Shown: positions 8,962-19,990, counted from the first letter of the stretch. The stretch: DNA of 64,000 nt from Chondrus crispus (GCF_000350225.1 NW_005179204.1:43216-107215), one strand, 5' to 3'. The notes: generated by a model not told the origin, from the letters alone. Program-made: numbers and translations.

Positions 8962-11900
8962 TCACATGCTTTGGGCAGCTTTGCACTCGGAAAGCCCAAC
9001 CATGCCCACGAACTTTTCAAAAAGCACGCGACCAAGTGGTTTGGTCAGCATATCGGCTGGGATTTCTGTTGTCGGACAATGGTACAATGTGACCAGTTTT
9101 CGCTGCACCGCATCTCGAACAAAATGATACGTAATATCAATGTGCTTGTTCCGACGATTTGTAGATTCATTCTGAGCAAACGCAATCGTACCAGCGTTGT
9201 CACATCCAACGCGAATTGTTGGATCCGAATTCGCACCAAGTACATCAGCATGGAAGCGTCGAAGCCACGCGGCCTCTTTGCATGCTTCACTGAGTGCGAT
9301 GTATTCTGCCTCACAAGTAGACTTTGCAACTACTGTTTGTTTCCGGGAAGCCCAACTGATAGGCCCATCACAAAGCTTGAACACGTACCCACTCGTTGAT
9401 TTTCGTGATTCAAGGCATCCACCCCAATCTGCGTCGCTATACCCATGAAGTTCCGTACCAAGATCATCTTTACCAAACACTATTCCAAGATGCTGGGACC
9501 CACGCAAGTATCTCAAAACACGTTTCACACCTGTCCAATGCGAATCGTGAGGGTCGGCACAGTGTTGAGATAACTTTCCAATGGCATACGCAATATCGGG
9601 GCGGGTCCCGACCATTAGGAACATTAGACATCCAATGGCCTGACGATATGGTTCAAAGCATGGGTTGTCATCAGTGCCAGTTTCGGCCACTTGCATTGTG
9701 ACATGTCGAGACTGTTCCATCGGAGTAACGCAAGGATTGCATGCCGACATTTTGAACCGTTTCAGTACTGCTTGGGCATACTTCGACTGCGTGACGGTCA
9801 GGACGTGTTTAGAACGTATACGGTCGATCTCTAGACCAATACAAGTCTTCGCTTCGCCAAGGTCTTTCATATCGAATCGTTTGTTGAGTTCATTTTTCAT
9901 CCATAATATGGCCTCCAAGTCACTTCCAGCTAGCAGCAGATCGTCCACGTACAACGCGATAATCATGATGACATTGCCTTGACGTCGAATGTAAAGACAT
10001 GGGTCGCTGCGTGTAGTGTTGAAACCAAGTTCAGTGATCAGAAACTCATCGATCTTACTATGCCATTGGCGATGGGCTTGCTTAAGACCATAGATTGCTT
10101 TCAAAAGTTTACACACCGAATCAGGTTTGACTTTGTCGATGCATCCTTCAGGTTGCTCCATGTAGATTTCTTCGTGAAGGTCACCGTTGAGGAAGGCAGT
10201 CACCACGTCCATCTGATGCAGCTCAAGGTCAAAGTGCGCAACCAGTGCCAGCAGCAGACGGATAGTTGTGAACTTGATGACAGGGGCGAAAGTTTCAGTG
10301 TAATCGATGCCTTCTACTTGTTGAAAGCCTCGTGCCACAAGACGTCCCTTTGCAGTTTCGACCAATTTTCCGGACTCGTCAGGAAGTTGCTTCACTCCGA
10401 AAACCCACCTGGACGTCAGGACGTTTGATGCTTGAGATCTTGGAACAAGTGTCCATGTTTTGTTTTTGTGTTGTGAAGCAAGTTCTTTGTCGATGCCCTT
10501 CTGCCAGAAGCGAGCTTTTGGAGAATCCATAGCTTGCTTGTACGAGTTTGGGATTTCCGTTATCACATGGGGGTGGCTAAGGAGTCCAGCAGTCACCAAA
10601 GCTGCTGCCCACCACGCCCCAGGCGTTTTGCGAATGCGAGTGGACCGACGGAGATTAGTTGGCGGATCAATAGTTTCTTCCTCAACTACGTGTTGCTCAA
10701 CTGTTTCGGTAGTTTCGTCCTCCCCTGGAGTTGGGGAGGAGTTGGAGGATTCATCAGAGTCTTGTTGTTCATCCGGCGATGATGCTTCTGATGCCACTGC
10801 TTCATTTTCTGCAACTTCCTCATCGATGTTCAAGTTGATTGTGTCATCATCAGTTGTAGCCTCCTCGTTTGTATCCATCGGTTCACCAGATTTGCCTCTC
10901 GTGGACTCGTCAAAAGTAACATCTCTGGATACGATCGCTTTGTGCAAATCACCATCCCACAACTTGTAAGCTTTCGTATTTTCAGCATACCCTAGAAACA
11001 TTGCCTCCTTTGCACGGGCGTCAAGTTTCTGGATGTTGTGTTTTGGTAATGTATACCAACACTTTGAACCGAAAACACGCAAATGACCAACATTTGGCAC
11101 AGATTTCATCCATAAGTGGTAGGGGGTCATCTTGGGGGGAATGGCACGTGACGTGACTCGATTTCGAACGTACACTGCATTGGCAAGTGCTTCTGCCCAG
11201 AACCTCTTTGTAACTTTCTTGTGCGCTAGCATGGAGCGCACCAAGTTTACCAAAGTTCTGTTCAGTCGTTCGGCGACGCCATTTTGCTCCGGTGTGTACG
11301 CGGTCGTCATTTGATGCTGAGTACCATTTGCAATCAGAAAAGACTTAAACTCCGTGGACAGATACTCACCACCTCGATCGGTGCGAAGCACTTTGATCTT
11401 GCGACCAGTGTGAGTCTGAGCAAGTTGTGCAAACATTTTGTATCGTTCAAATGCTTCTGATTTATGGTGCATAGGGTACACTACTGACCAGTTTGAGTGA
11501 TCATCTATGAAGGTCATGAAGTACTTGGCACCACCAATGGACTGCACCTCTAAGGGGCCACAAACATCAGAGTGAACTAAGTCTAGACAGAAGTATGCCC
11601 GCCTCGAGGACCGCTCTTTTGGGATCACAGATCGAGTGGCTTTGCCGTAGACGCACGCAGAACATTTTTCAGAGATGCAATCATTGTCAGTATTGTTGAT
11701 TTTGTTAGCCTCATTACCAAGTAGTTTGACTCCACTTACCACATTGTCACGAATCATCGAAGCAATACCTTGAGAATGCACATGTGCAAAGCGCTCATGC
11801 CACGTTTGCAGGGTGGCAGCATGTGCAGATCCGATGTCACTGACGATGTCGACAACGTAAAGTTCTCCAACCAATGTTGCAGTCGCCACTACAGTTGAGC

Positions 11901-13080
11901 CTCGTCTGATCATGCATTTTCCATTTTCGAACCCAACTTTTAGTCCAAGTTCAGTCATTCGACTGACAGAGAGCAGAGAGAACGCAAAGTCCGGAACGTG
12001 CAATACATCCGTCAACTTGCACGGTTCGATGCGGCCATTCACATTTAACTTCAAGTGAACGTCACCACGGCCGGCAACCTTTGCACTAGCCTTGGTTCCC
12101 ATCTGAACAGAGGCGGATTCAAGTGGCTCGTACGTTGCAAACAAAGATCGGTCATATGTAATATGAGCTGTACAAGCTGAATCTACGAGCCACGAAGGCG
12201 ACATCTCCAGATTGTTCGTGTGCGAAGCTTTTGACATCAGACATGTGAAGTCGACGCTGTTTACAACCATGTCGGGATCAGGTTTCTGTGTGACAAATGC
12301 AGATTGTTTCCGTTGAGACATACGCGGTTTATATCCGCTAGGAGGAGCCGGGCGACGCCCATTCAAATCCTTTCCCCAGCAGCGGGTTGCCGTATGGCCT
12401 GTATGACCGCAGTTCGTGCATTTGTAATCGTTTATGTCCCGATTGTTGGGGGCACGATTAACCAGAGCCGATGTCTGTGAGGAGCTAGACTTCATGTTTG
12501 CTCGTTGCTCTTCCTGCAGCAGACGACTTTTCACAAAGTCCAAACTGAATATCTTTTCCTCATTACCGAGAGCATCAAGTGCAACGATGAGAGCCTCGAA
12601 ACCGGCAGGCAGACCGTTGAGCACTGCCATGGCCATCTCCTTGTCATCGATGTTTACGCTCATTGACTTGAGGATGGCTGCCAGCTGCTTGACACGATTG
12701 ATGTATGCAAGCACCTTTTCACCGGAAAACATCTTCACAGTGTAGAACTCACGACGTGCAGCTAGTTTGTTCAGCAAAGTGTGCCTCTCAAACACGTTGA
12801 CAATAGCTTCCCACATCTCATGAGCAGTATCAACATCACGTACATGCTCAAGATGCTCATCTGATAGGGAGAGACCAATCAGTGCTTTAGCTTTACTGTC
12901 ACCTCTGATCCACTTCTTACGCTCTTCCGCGCGTTCCTCACTTGGAACTCTTCCCTCAACGATGTATTGGTCAACATCACGTAGGGCAAGCAGAAGTTGT
13001 ATTTTCTGCTTCCACACGTAGAAGTTGGAGTCCGTCAGTTTGTCGATTCTGATGGATCCTCCTCCTCCTTGATCTTCCAT
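8962..13080 (-). CDS. Copia-A gag-pol polyprotein, intact
   Basis: A single ORF with all copia domains in order. The likely start is ATG at 13078-13080 (MEDQGGGGS), since the seven codons before it begin with TTG. Numbered from that upstream TTG (1,379 codons): UBN2-type gag 20-205; zinc knuckle C-X2-C-X4-H-X4-C 228-241; aspartic protease D307 in VDSACTAH; integrase H435/H440 with C480/C483 and D512, D575, E611 (exact DD35E spacing); acidic linker 735-810; RT about 880-1120 with D965 and YVDD 1051-1054; RNase H with D1223 in YSDADW. No frameshift separates gag from pol, as in Drosophila copia and unlike yeast Ty1. This is the only complete polyprotein in the window and could supply proteins to defective relatives. 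Confidence 0.95.
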   Translation of the reverse strand: MEDQGGGGSIRIDKLTDSNFYVWKQKIQLLLALRDVDQYIVEGRVPSEERAEERKKWIRGDSKAKALIGLSLSDEHLEHVRDVDTAHEMWEAIVNVFERHTLLNKLAARREFYTVKMFSGEKVLAYINRVKQLAAILKSMSVNIDDKEMAMAVLNGLPAGFEALIVALDALGNEEKIFSLDFVKSRLLQEEQRANMKSSSSQTSALVNRAPNNRDINDYKCTNCGHTGHTATRCWGKDLNGRRPAPPSGYKPRMSQRKQSAFVTQKPDPDMVVNSVDFTCLMSKASHTNNLEMSPSWLVDSACTAHITYDRSLFATYEPLESASVQMGTKASAKVAGRGDVHLKLNVNGRIEPCKLTDVLHVPDFAFSLLSVSRMTELGLKVGFENGKCMIRRGSTVVATATLVGELYVVDIVSDIGSAHAATLQTWHERFAHVHSQGIASMIRDNVVSGVKLLGNEANKINNTDNDCISEKCSACVYGKATRSVIPKERSSRRAYFCLDLVHSDVCGPLEVQSIGGAKYFMTFIDDHSNWSVVYPMHHKSEAFERYKMFAQLAQTHTGRKIKVLRTDRGGEYLSTEFKSFLIANGTQHQMTTAYTPEQNGVAERLNRTLVNLVRSMLAHKKVTKRFWAEALANAVYVRNRVTSRAIPPKMTPYHLWMKSVPNVGHLRVFGSKCWYTLPKHNIQKLDARAKEAMFLGYAENTKAYKLWDGDLHKAIVSRDVTFDESTRGKSGEPMDTNEEATTDDDTINLNIDEEVAENEAVASEASSPDEQQDSDESSNSSPTPGEDETTETVEQHVVEEETIDPPTNLRRSTRIRKTPGAWWAAALVTAGLLSHPHVITEIPNSYKQAMDSPKARFWQKGIDKELASQHKNKTWTLVPRSQASNVLTSRWVFGVKQLPDESGKLVETAKGRLVARGFQQVEGIDYTETFAPVIKFTTIRLLLALVAHFDLELHQMDVVTAFLNGDLHEEIYMEQPEGCIDKVKPDSVCKLLKAIYGLKQAHRQWHSKIDEFLITELGFNTTRSDPCLYIRRQGNVIMIIALYVDDLLLAGSDLEAILWMKNELNKRFDMKDLGEAKTCIGLEIDRIRSKHVLTVTQSKYAQAVLKRFKMSACNPCVTPMEQSRHVTMQVAETGTDDNPCFEPYRQAIGCLMFLMVGTRPDIAYAIGKLSQHCADPHDSHWTGVKRVLRYLRGSQHLGIVFGKDDLGTELHGYSDADWGGCLESRKSTSGYVFKLCDGPISWASRKQTVVAKSTCEAEYIALSEACKEAAWLRRFHADVLGANSDPTIRVGCDNAGTIAFAQNESTNRRNKHIDITYHFVRDAVQRKLVTLYHCPTTEIPADMLTKPLGRVLFEKFVGMVGLSECKAAQSM

Positions 13081-13252
13081 TTTAGGGCAAATAAACTTCA
13101 AGTATTCGAAAATCCGTTCGGGGATCCCAAGCCGTTAACCGATAGTCAACACAATGGCAAGCCCACCCGTCTAAGAAGTTCGATATGATTCCTATGAAGT
13201 TGCACTAGGAGAAATTTGCGAACAGATATGTGAATTTATTTGGATGAAATCC

Positions 13253-13795
13253 CTAACTATTCTGTTCACAAACTACCTTTAAGTGTGCGGCACCGTTCTC
13301 GTGGCACTTCAGGTGCCCGTGAGACTCAAAGACGCGATTGCAAGGGATACAACGCGGAGTCTCCTTAGCGTTGGCAACTTGAATGCGATGAGACCTAGAC
13401 TGAATGTGGTCGTAAAAGGCCTTCGCACTATTGCCACTAACGCCGCGCACTTTACAATACCGCTTATACCGCGGGCACACCTTACGATTCCTCTTGCGCT
13501 CACGCTTGAACTGCTTATCCGCGAGAACAGCCGCTTTCCGAGCAGAAAGTCGATGCGTAGTTCTCTTTATTGGTGCGGGAACAGAGCGCGGAATACGAGG
13601 AATCCTATATGGTGCGCAACTCGAGGACGGACCCGGAAGCGCGAGCCGAGGTGAAGGTTGATCCTCAGGCTCAAGCACCTCAACGGATACGACCTCCGAT
13701 GTCCGAACCGTTCGACCGGTGACCAGCTTCCCAGGCGCAGAGCGCACCGGTACTAATTCCAGATCTAACACAACCCCGTAAAAACAGGTATTCAC
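13253..13795 (-). CDS. Copia-A accessory ORF with U1-type zinc fingers, one ligand lost
   Basis: Same 180-residue ORF as at 2424-2966, located 172 bp upstream of the gag ATG on the same strand. Finger 2 (C149, C152, H165, H171) is complete. Finger 1 has Arg at residue 117 (CKVR) where the other three copies have Cys, so it probably does not bind zinc here. That change in the otherwise best-preserved element suggests the ORF may be dispensable, or that finger 2 is enough. How it is translated relative to gag is unknown. It could be the first cistron of the genomic RNA or be made from a spliced RNA. Confidence 0.65.
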   Translation of the reverse strand: MNTCFYGVVLDLELVPVRSAPGKLVTGRTVRTSEVVSVEVLEPEDQPSPRLALPGPSSSCAPYRIPRIPRSVPAPIKRTTHRLSARKAAVLADKQFKRERKRNRKVCPRYKRYCKVRGVSGNSAKAFYDHIQSRSHRIQVANAKETPRCIPCNRVFESHGHLKCHENGAAHLKVVCEQNS

Positions 13796-14287
13796 AATAA
13801 GGAATATGAAGATAATCGTCAGTAACAGATTTTGGAATTATTGCTCTTAAGAACCACCAAAACGTGCAAAGACAATCACTTAGATGTGTAGGAAATGGAA
13901 AGAAACTCAAAACTTACTTTGCATGAGAGAACGAAGAAAAACCAAATGCGAGATTGACGACGACGGCGGTAGCGGGAGCGGAAACGAAGACGAAGACCAA
14001 AGACAGAGACAGCAGCAAGAACCACAGCAAGAACGAAAGCCAAACCAAGAACGAAGACAACGAAGACAGCGGGGGCGATGACCAAAACCAATTCACACAA
14101 GAGAGCAAGAACGACAGCAGCAGCGAAAACCAAAACCAAGAACGACGGCAAGAACGAGAGCGACAACGACAGCGAGAAGACCAGCGGAAAGAACGACGAG
14201 AAACGGCAGCGAAAACGACAGCGACAACGACGGCAGAAACAACGGAACGAGAACGACAGACTCATGCAGTGAAACGACAGCGAGGGG
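13796..14287 (-). other. Copia-A 5' leader
   Basis: Low-complexity pyrimidine-rich sequence on the sense strand from the primer site to the accessory ORF, with the conserved GTAAGT-containing donor-like site near 13918. Apparent ORFs of 116-129 codons on either strand reflect the repeat composition. Confidence 0.55.
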
Positions 14288-14301
14288 CTGGGCCCATAAC
14301 C
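14288..14301 (-). other. Copia-A primer binding site
   Basis: Reverse complement reads GGTTATGGGCCCAG immediately inside the 5' LTR, matching the initiator tRNA-Met anticodon arm. Confidence 0.85.
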
Positions 14302-15565
14302 TAATGGTAGGTTCGGAGGGGCAAGGGAAAGAAGGAAGGCAGGTTGATGTGTGTGAGTGAAGGAGTTGGTACCGAGGTTTACTTTGAAGCCGTTTTCCTG
14401 CGATATTTATACACTTCGAGTGCTACACTATCGCTCTACTCCGACTCCCAGTAAACCATACTCTACTATGCGCGACCAAGCGCGGTCCTCTTGTGGCCCG
14501 ACCATACTGTTCGATTTCCACCTTACGAATCGATTCGTAACTATTAGCTCACAACTATTTCTACACATTCTAAATGACTGTAAACCATGGCCCTATGCAT
14601 GCAACTGTTTCACACCTTACTAATCTGCATCCAGTCATGCCAGACTTCATTGTTGTGCAACGAACAACTTGGCACTTGTCTATTTCCAACAACGCAAACG
14701 TCTTTCATATCACAATCGCCATACGTATCCTTGTTTCTCACCTTACTAATTTCGCCAAGCACTGTCAGATAATTATGGCAAGTTATAACAATGTGCATCC
14801 AGACTTTCTACACAACTCACATGAGAATACATGTAAATCACACGAGTACTGTCATGAACTTGCATCCAACGGCGCACCATGACGAGAGCACAGTGCAACG
14901 GCGCGTGCTCACGCAAGACTCGCATACAGCGTGACGCGTACACAGAATAATCGCACAACTGTATTCCTCTCGCGAGAAGCACTTGTTGTACTTTTGATTC
15001 ACATGTACTGTACTCGGACACGCGCAGGATCGCAAACAGTCTGACACTGTAAAACTGTAAACCCTCATGTGCATACACCTGGATGCGTGTACATGTGTAC
15101 GTACACGAATCCACCTGGCGACGTGTACATGTGTACACGGCATACATGTGTCCCGCCCGGGGGCCCCATGCAATTACCCATTACAACCATGGCAAACCAC
15201 TTGAAACCCCCAAAACAACGTAATTATGGCATATACAGGCCATTTAAAGTACATCACAAGGCCAATGACGCACACGTGGACAACACTCGACCAATAGATT
15301 TGCAGCATTAGACCTGAGGGCCAATAGAATTGCAGTATTTCCTGTGTAGTCTATAGTGCTACGGGCCAAGGTTCCACTTGGCAAAACTATGCAAATTTGC
15401 ATGACCCTCCGAGAGGCCACTTTCGTCCCCGGAACCCCAAAATCTGGGATTTTACACGTGTCATGTCGTGATATGCGTAAGAGCGCCCGGACCGTGCAGT
15501 CATGTACACGTGTCACTCGATTTTGACCTTTTCAGATAACAGCATGTGGTCGCACATTTTCAATA
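14302..15565 (-). repeat. Copia-A 5' LTR (subtype a)
   Basis: Same length and ends as the 3' LTR at 7687-8950, with only scattered differences visible (for example CGATATTTATAC for CGATACTTATAC near 14400). Two bases (TG, 15566-15567) separate it from the TRIM. Confidence 0.9.
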
Positions 15566-15567
15566 TG

Positions 15568-15945
15568 TGTTGAAATAGTGAGCGCGCCCAAGGGGACACC
15601 AAGAAGCCAGCGCCTGTGGCCTAGTGGTTAAGGAATTTTTGCGGCAGATTTTTCAGACCTCGATTTTAACATCAGGTTATGGGCCCAGATTTACGCTACC
15701 ATTCGTGAGTTCGATTCTCACCGGGTGCACTTGGGCGGCGCAATGTTTGTTTGTTTGTGTCACACTTGGGAGCGTACCTGCCTGTGTGTTGTGCAGTGAC
15801 CGGCGCCGTGTGTTTGGCGTCCCTTGGTCGAGGGGGAGTGTTGAAATAGTGAGCGCGCCCAAGGGGACACCAAGAAGCCAGCGCCTGTGGCCTAGTGGTT
15901 AAGAAATTTTTGCGGCAGATTTTTCAGACCTCGATTTTAACATCA
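15568..15945 (+). mobile_element. TRIM: 378-bp miniature LTR retroelement
   Basis: Two direct repeats of 107 bp (15568-15674 and 15839-15945), each TGTTGAAATAG...TTTTAACATCA, flank a 164-bp core. The core begins with the copia primer site GGTTATGGGCCCAG (15675-15688) and ends with a purine tract GAGGGGGAG (15830-15838). There is no coding capacity. The pair of signals shows it can use a copia machinery, probably Copia-A or Copia-B. The right flank ACTTT matches the bases left of the neighbouring Copia-A (7682-7686). Solo LTRs at 42961, 48474 and 61688 belong to the same element. Confidence 0.9.
15610..15729 (+). other. Split tRNA-like sequence spanning the TRIM LTR and core
   Basis: GCGCCTG (15610-15616) can pair over all seven positions, two of them G-U, with CGGGTGC (15722-15728), followed by A as discriminator. 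Next to the first comes a D-arm/A-box-like TGGCCTAGTGGTTAAGG (15617-15633). Before the second is a perfect T arm, GTGAG-TTCGATT-CTCAC (15705-15721), containing a B box. About 70 bp separate the D and T arms and I could not fold a normal anticodon arm, so this is not a functional tRNA. It could be an internal Pol III promoter derived from a tRNA. Confidence 0.65.
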
Positions 15946-18900
15946 ACTTTTACATCTGGAAGCAGAAAATCCAGCTACTGCTTGCTCTCCGAGATGTCGA
16001 TCAATACGTTTTTGATGATATCCCGGAGAATGCGACGTCAGATGACCGGAGAAAATGGATCCGTGGTGACGCAAAAGCAAAGGCAGTCATCGGACTCACG
16101 CTTTCTGATGACTACTTGCAACATGTGCGAGGGTGCTGCAGTGCGAAAGAGACATGGGAAGCAATTCTGAATGTGTTTGAGCGTCATACTTTGCTCAACA
16201 AACTTGCCGCCCGTCGCGACTTTTACACTGTATCCATGCTCCCATCCGAGAAAGTGCTCGTGTTCATCAATCGTGTGAAGCAACTTGCTGCCAGATTGCA
16301 GTCAATGAGTGTTGAGATTGACGATAAAGAAATTGCAATGGCTGTGTTGAATGGCTTGCCTCCACGATTCGATAACTTGATTGTTGCTCTTGACGCACTT
16401 GGCAATGAAGATAAAGTGTTTGGACTCGAGTTTGTGAAGAGTCGTCTGCTGCAAGAAGAGCAACGAGAAAGCATGAAGACCGTTTCTGCTTCATCACCAC
16501 ATGCACCTGCACTTGTCAATCGTATGCCTATTCGACGCCATATGAAATGTACGAATTGCAATAGACATGGGCATACTGCAGTGCGTTGCTGGGGCCAGGA
16601 TGTGAATGGGCGCGGACCAGCACCGCCAGACAGGTTCCGGTCCCGCAACCCCGGCATGAAGCCAAGTGCATTCGTATCTCGAGATGAAACTTCTACTGCT
16701 GCCTTTGCTGAAAGCGACTTTACATGCCTACTTTCGACTTCTTCTCCCTAAAGGAAGGCAGTGAACGCAGGGTCATGGCTTGTGGATTCCGGTTGCAGTG
16801 CCCACATTACATTTGATCGCTCTTTGTTCGTTACTTATGAACAGATGCAATCTGGATCAGTCGAGATGGGCACGAAGGCTAGAGCCAATGTCGCTGGTCG
16901 TGGTGAGGTAGAATTCATGTTGAACGTCAATGGTAGTCCACATCCTTGCAAATTGTCCAACGTTTTGCATGTCCCTGATTTCGGATACTCGCTTCTGTCT
17001 GTTAGCCAAATCGTTTCAAAGGGCTTGCAAGTGTCATTTGAAAATGACAAATGCATCGTTACTGCAGGACCAACTCTAGTTGCCACAGCTAGTCAAGTTG
17101 GGGATTTATTCATATTGACGTCATGAATGAAACTTTCTCTGCTCACTTAATTACCTTGCAGACGCTACATGAACGAATGGCCCATGTTAACGTACAAGGA
17201 ATCGCATCAATGATTCACAATAATGTGGTAAGTGGCATCAATGTGCGTCAAAGCGATGTGATCAGAGCAATGAATCGAAAGTCTGACAATCACTCTCTCG
17301 TTTGTCCTGCGTGTGTGTTTGGCAAAGCAACGCCATCAGTAATCCCGAAACAGCGATCATTGTCTCGAGCACAGAACTGTCTTGACTTGGTACATTCCGA
17401 CGTTTGCGGTCTGCTCGAAGTACAGTCTATTGGTGGTTCGAGATACTTCATTACATTTGTAGATGATCACTAGAACTGGGTTGTTGTGTACACGATGCGA
17501 AATTAATTTGAGGCCTTTGCAAAATACAAGTTGTATGAACAGTTTGCCCAAACGCACACTGGTCGCAAAGTGAAGGTGCTTCGCACTGATCGAGGGGGAG
17601 AGTACTTGTCGACAGAATTCAAGTCATATTTGGATTCAAACGGTACACAGCACCAGCTCACCACTGCCTACACACCTGAACAAAACGGTGTTGCTGAACG
17701 TTTGAATCGAACCTTGATTGATCTTGTCCGTTCCATGCTTTCTCATAAACAGGTCAGTAAACGATTCTGGGCAGAGGCTCTTGCCACTGCAGTATATGTA
17801 CGCAATCGAGTTACTTCACGGGCTTTGCCAGTTAACACGACTCCCCATCACATTTGGATGAAGTCAAATCCAAATGTTGGCCATTTGCGAGTATTTGGGT
17901 CAAAGTGTTGGTATACATTACCGAAATTAGAGCTCCGTAAGCTTGACTTGCGAGCGCGTGAAGCGATGTTTCTCGGTTATTCGCAATGCAGTAAAGCATA
18001 CAAACTTTGGGACGGAGAGTTGAGTAAAGTTGTTGTTTCACGAGATGCCAAGTTTGATGAATCGACATGTGGGATGCATGACATTCCTGCACATGAAAAA
18101 GATTCAATCAGCTCTGACGTTGGCGTTGTATTGCTCGGTGGCGACAATGAGAATGAAGCCGATACCCCAAATGCTAATGAGGTTGGGTCGGAAGAGGATG
18201 AAATTTCAGGGGAGGTTATTGAAAACGAGGACACTCACTCTGTAGGTGAGAATGATGAAGATGATGTATCACCTCCCGTCGAAACTCCGAATGTCACCCC
18301 TCCAACTCCGACTCCAGCTGTACGAAGATCGTCTCGAATCATTAGACCTCCCGGATCATGGTGGAGGAGCAACTTTGCAGCTGCTCCTCTTTCACATGCG
18401 CATGTCGCTATTGAAGGTCCCAAGACTTTCAAACAAGCAACCCACGGTCCTAGAGCTGCATTTTGGCAAACCGGCATTGACAAAGAACTTGCATCGCAGA
18501 CTAAGAATCAGACCTGGAAACTTGTTCCTCGATCTGAGGCGTCAAACATCTTGACATCTCGATGGGTTTTCAATGTCAAGCAGCTGCCTGATGCAAATGG
18601 CAATATAGTTGAAAGTGCAAAAGCCAGACTTGTTGCCCGTGGATTCCAGCAAGTGCAGGGTCTTGACTATACTGAGACATATGCCCCTGTCATAAAGTTT
18701 ACGACTATTCGTCTACTTCTTGCCTTAGTTGCTCATTACGACCTTGAACTTCATCAGATGGATGTCGTGACTGCGTTTCTGAACGGCGACTTGGATGAAG
18801 ACATCTACATGGAGCAACCCGAAGGCTGCGTTGACAAAAGCAAAAGTGATCACGTGTGTAAACTCTTGAAGGCACTTTACGGTCTTAAACAAGCACCTCG

Positions 18901-19990
18901 TCAATGGCATACGAAAGTGGATGATTTCTTACTCGGTGAATTGGGATTTGAGACTTCACGTAGTGATCCATGCCTCTACATTAAACGCATTGGTAACACT
19001 ATCATGCTAATTGCACTTTATGTCGATGACTTGTTGCTCGCTGGTAGTGATATCCATGCCATCAAATGGATGAAGGGGGAGCTTAACAAACGGTTTGAGA
19101 TGAAAGACCTTAGTAAGGCAAAAGTCTGCATTGGTCTTGAGATTCAAAGAGATCGCACCATCAAGACATTGAGTCTCACTCAAACTAAGTATGCATTAAA
19201 TGTGCTTGACCGTTTTAAAATGTCGACTTGTAACCCTTCTCTGGCTCCAATGGAACAAGGTCGCAAAACCACGAATTCTATCGAAAACGACTCCAAAACA
19301 AAGGCACCGTATCGTGAGGCAGTCGGTTGCCTTATGTACTTGATGGTTGGCACTCGTCCAGACTTGGCATACGCCATTGGAAAGCTTTCCCAACATTCTG
19401 CCAACCCATGTGAGTCACACTGGGCAGGTGTAAAACGAGTAATGCGATACGTGCAAGGGACTCGAAACTTAGGAATCGTGTTTGACAATAAATCCAAATC
19501 GCCGGAGTTGCTCGGTTTCAGTGATGCTGACTGGGCCGGTTGTTCAGACTCTCGCAAGTCGACCAGCGGATATGTTTTCAAGTTCTGTGGTGGAGCTATC
19601 AGTTGGAGTTCCCGGAAACAGACTGTGGTTGCGACTTCGACGTGTGAAGCTGAGTACATTGCACTATGTGAAGCGTGTAAGGAGGCGACCTGGTTGCGTC
19701 AAGTTGTTGCTGATGTCCTCGGACTTGATTCTGATCCCACGATCATGATGGGGTGTGACAATGCAGGGACGATTTCGTTTGCACAGAATGAATCGATCAA
19801 CCGTCGCAACAAACATGTTGATGTAAAATACCACTACGTACGAGATGCTATTAAGACAAACATTGTGTATTTGTCGCATTGTCCGACCACTTCGATGCCT
19901 ACGGATATCTTAACCAAAGCACTTGGGCGAATTCTATTCCAGAAGTTTGTAGAACTTCTGGGGCTTGCAGTGTCCAGTAAAAGCATGTGA
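15946..19990 (+). pseudogene. Copia-B gag-pol, remainder, broken
   Basis: Gag resumes at TTTTACATCTGG and continues through zinc knuckle CTNCNRHGHTAVRC (about 16551-16592), protease LVDSGCSAHIT (about 16780), integrase (HERMAHVN...CPAC, HSDVCG, RTDRGGEY, NGVAERLNR), a charged linker, RT with LYVDDLLLAGSD (about 19017-19050), RNase H (FSDADWAG, TCEAEYIAL) and a stop at 19988-19990. Lesions are a TAA at 16749-16751, a frameshift near 17110-17125, a TAG near 17471 in DDH*NW, and a TAA near 17503. The last 819 codons (17531-19990) are open. It is a distinct family from Copia-A but clearly related along its full length. Confidence 0.93.

Larger units (their letters stand above)
7687..15565 (-). 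mobile_element. Full-length Copia-A (minus strand), potentially autonomous
   Basis: A 7.88-kb copia element with two LTRs of equal length (1,264 bp; 7687-8950 and 14302-15565), primer site at 14288-14301, leader, zinc-finger ORF and one uninterrupted gag-pol ORF. The LTRs look almost identical by eye, so insertion is recent. It lies inside Copia-B gag. Its own flanks do not show a target duplication: left ACTTT, right TGTGT. The pentamer ACTTT instead flanks this element plus the adjoining TRIM. Confidence 0.93.

Noticed and set aside
13876..14304. Hydrophobic 129-codon ORF (minus) and Thr/Lys/Arg-rich 116-codon ORF (plus) in the Copia-A leader
   Set aside because: Both come from the same simple-sequence leader. 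The membrane-like look is a by-product of pyrimidine-rich codons.
15610..15729. Functional tRNA gene
   Set aside because: Acceptor, D and T arms can be drawn, but there is no anticodon arm and about 70 bp lie between D and T arms. Reported as tRNA-like only.
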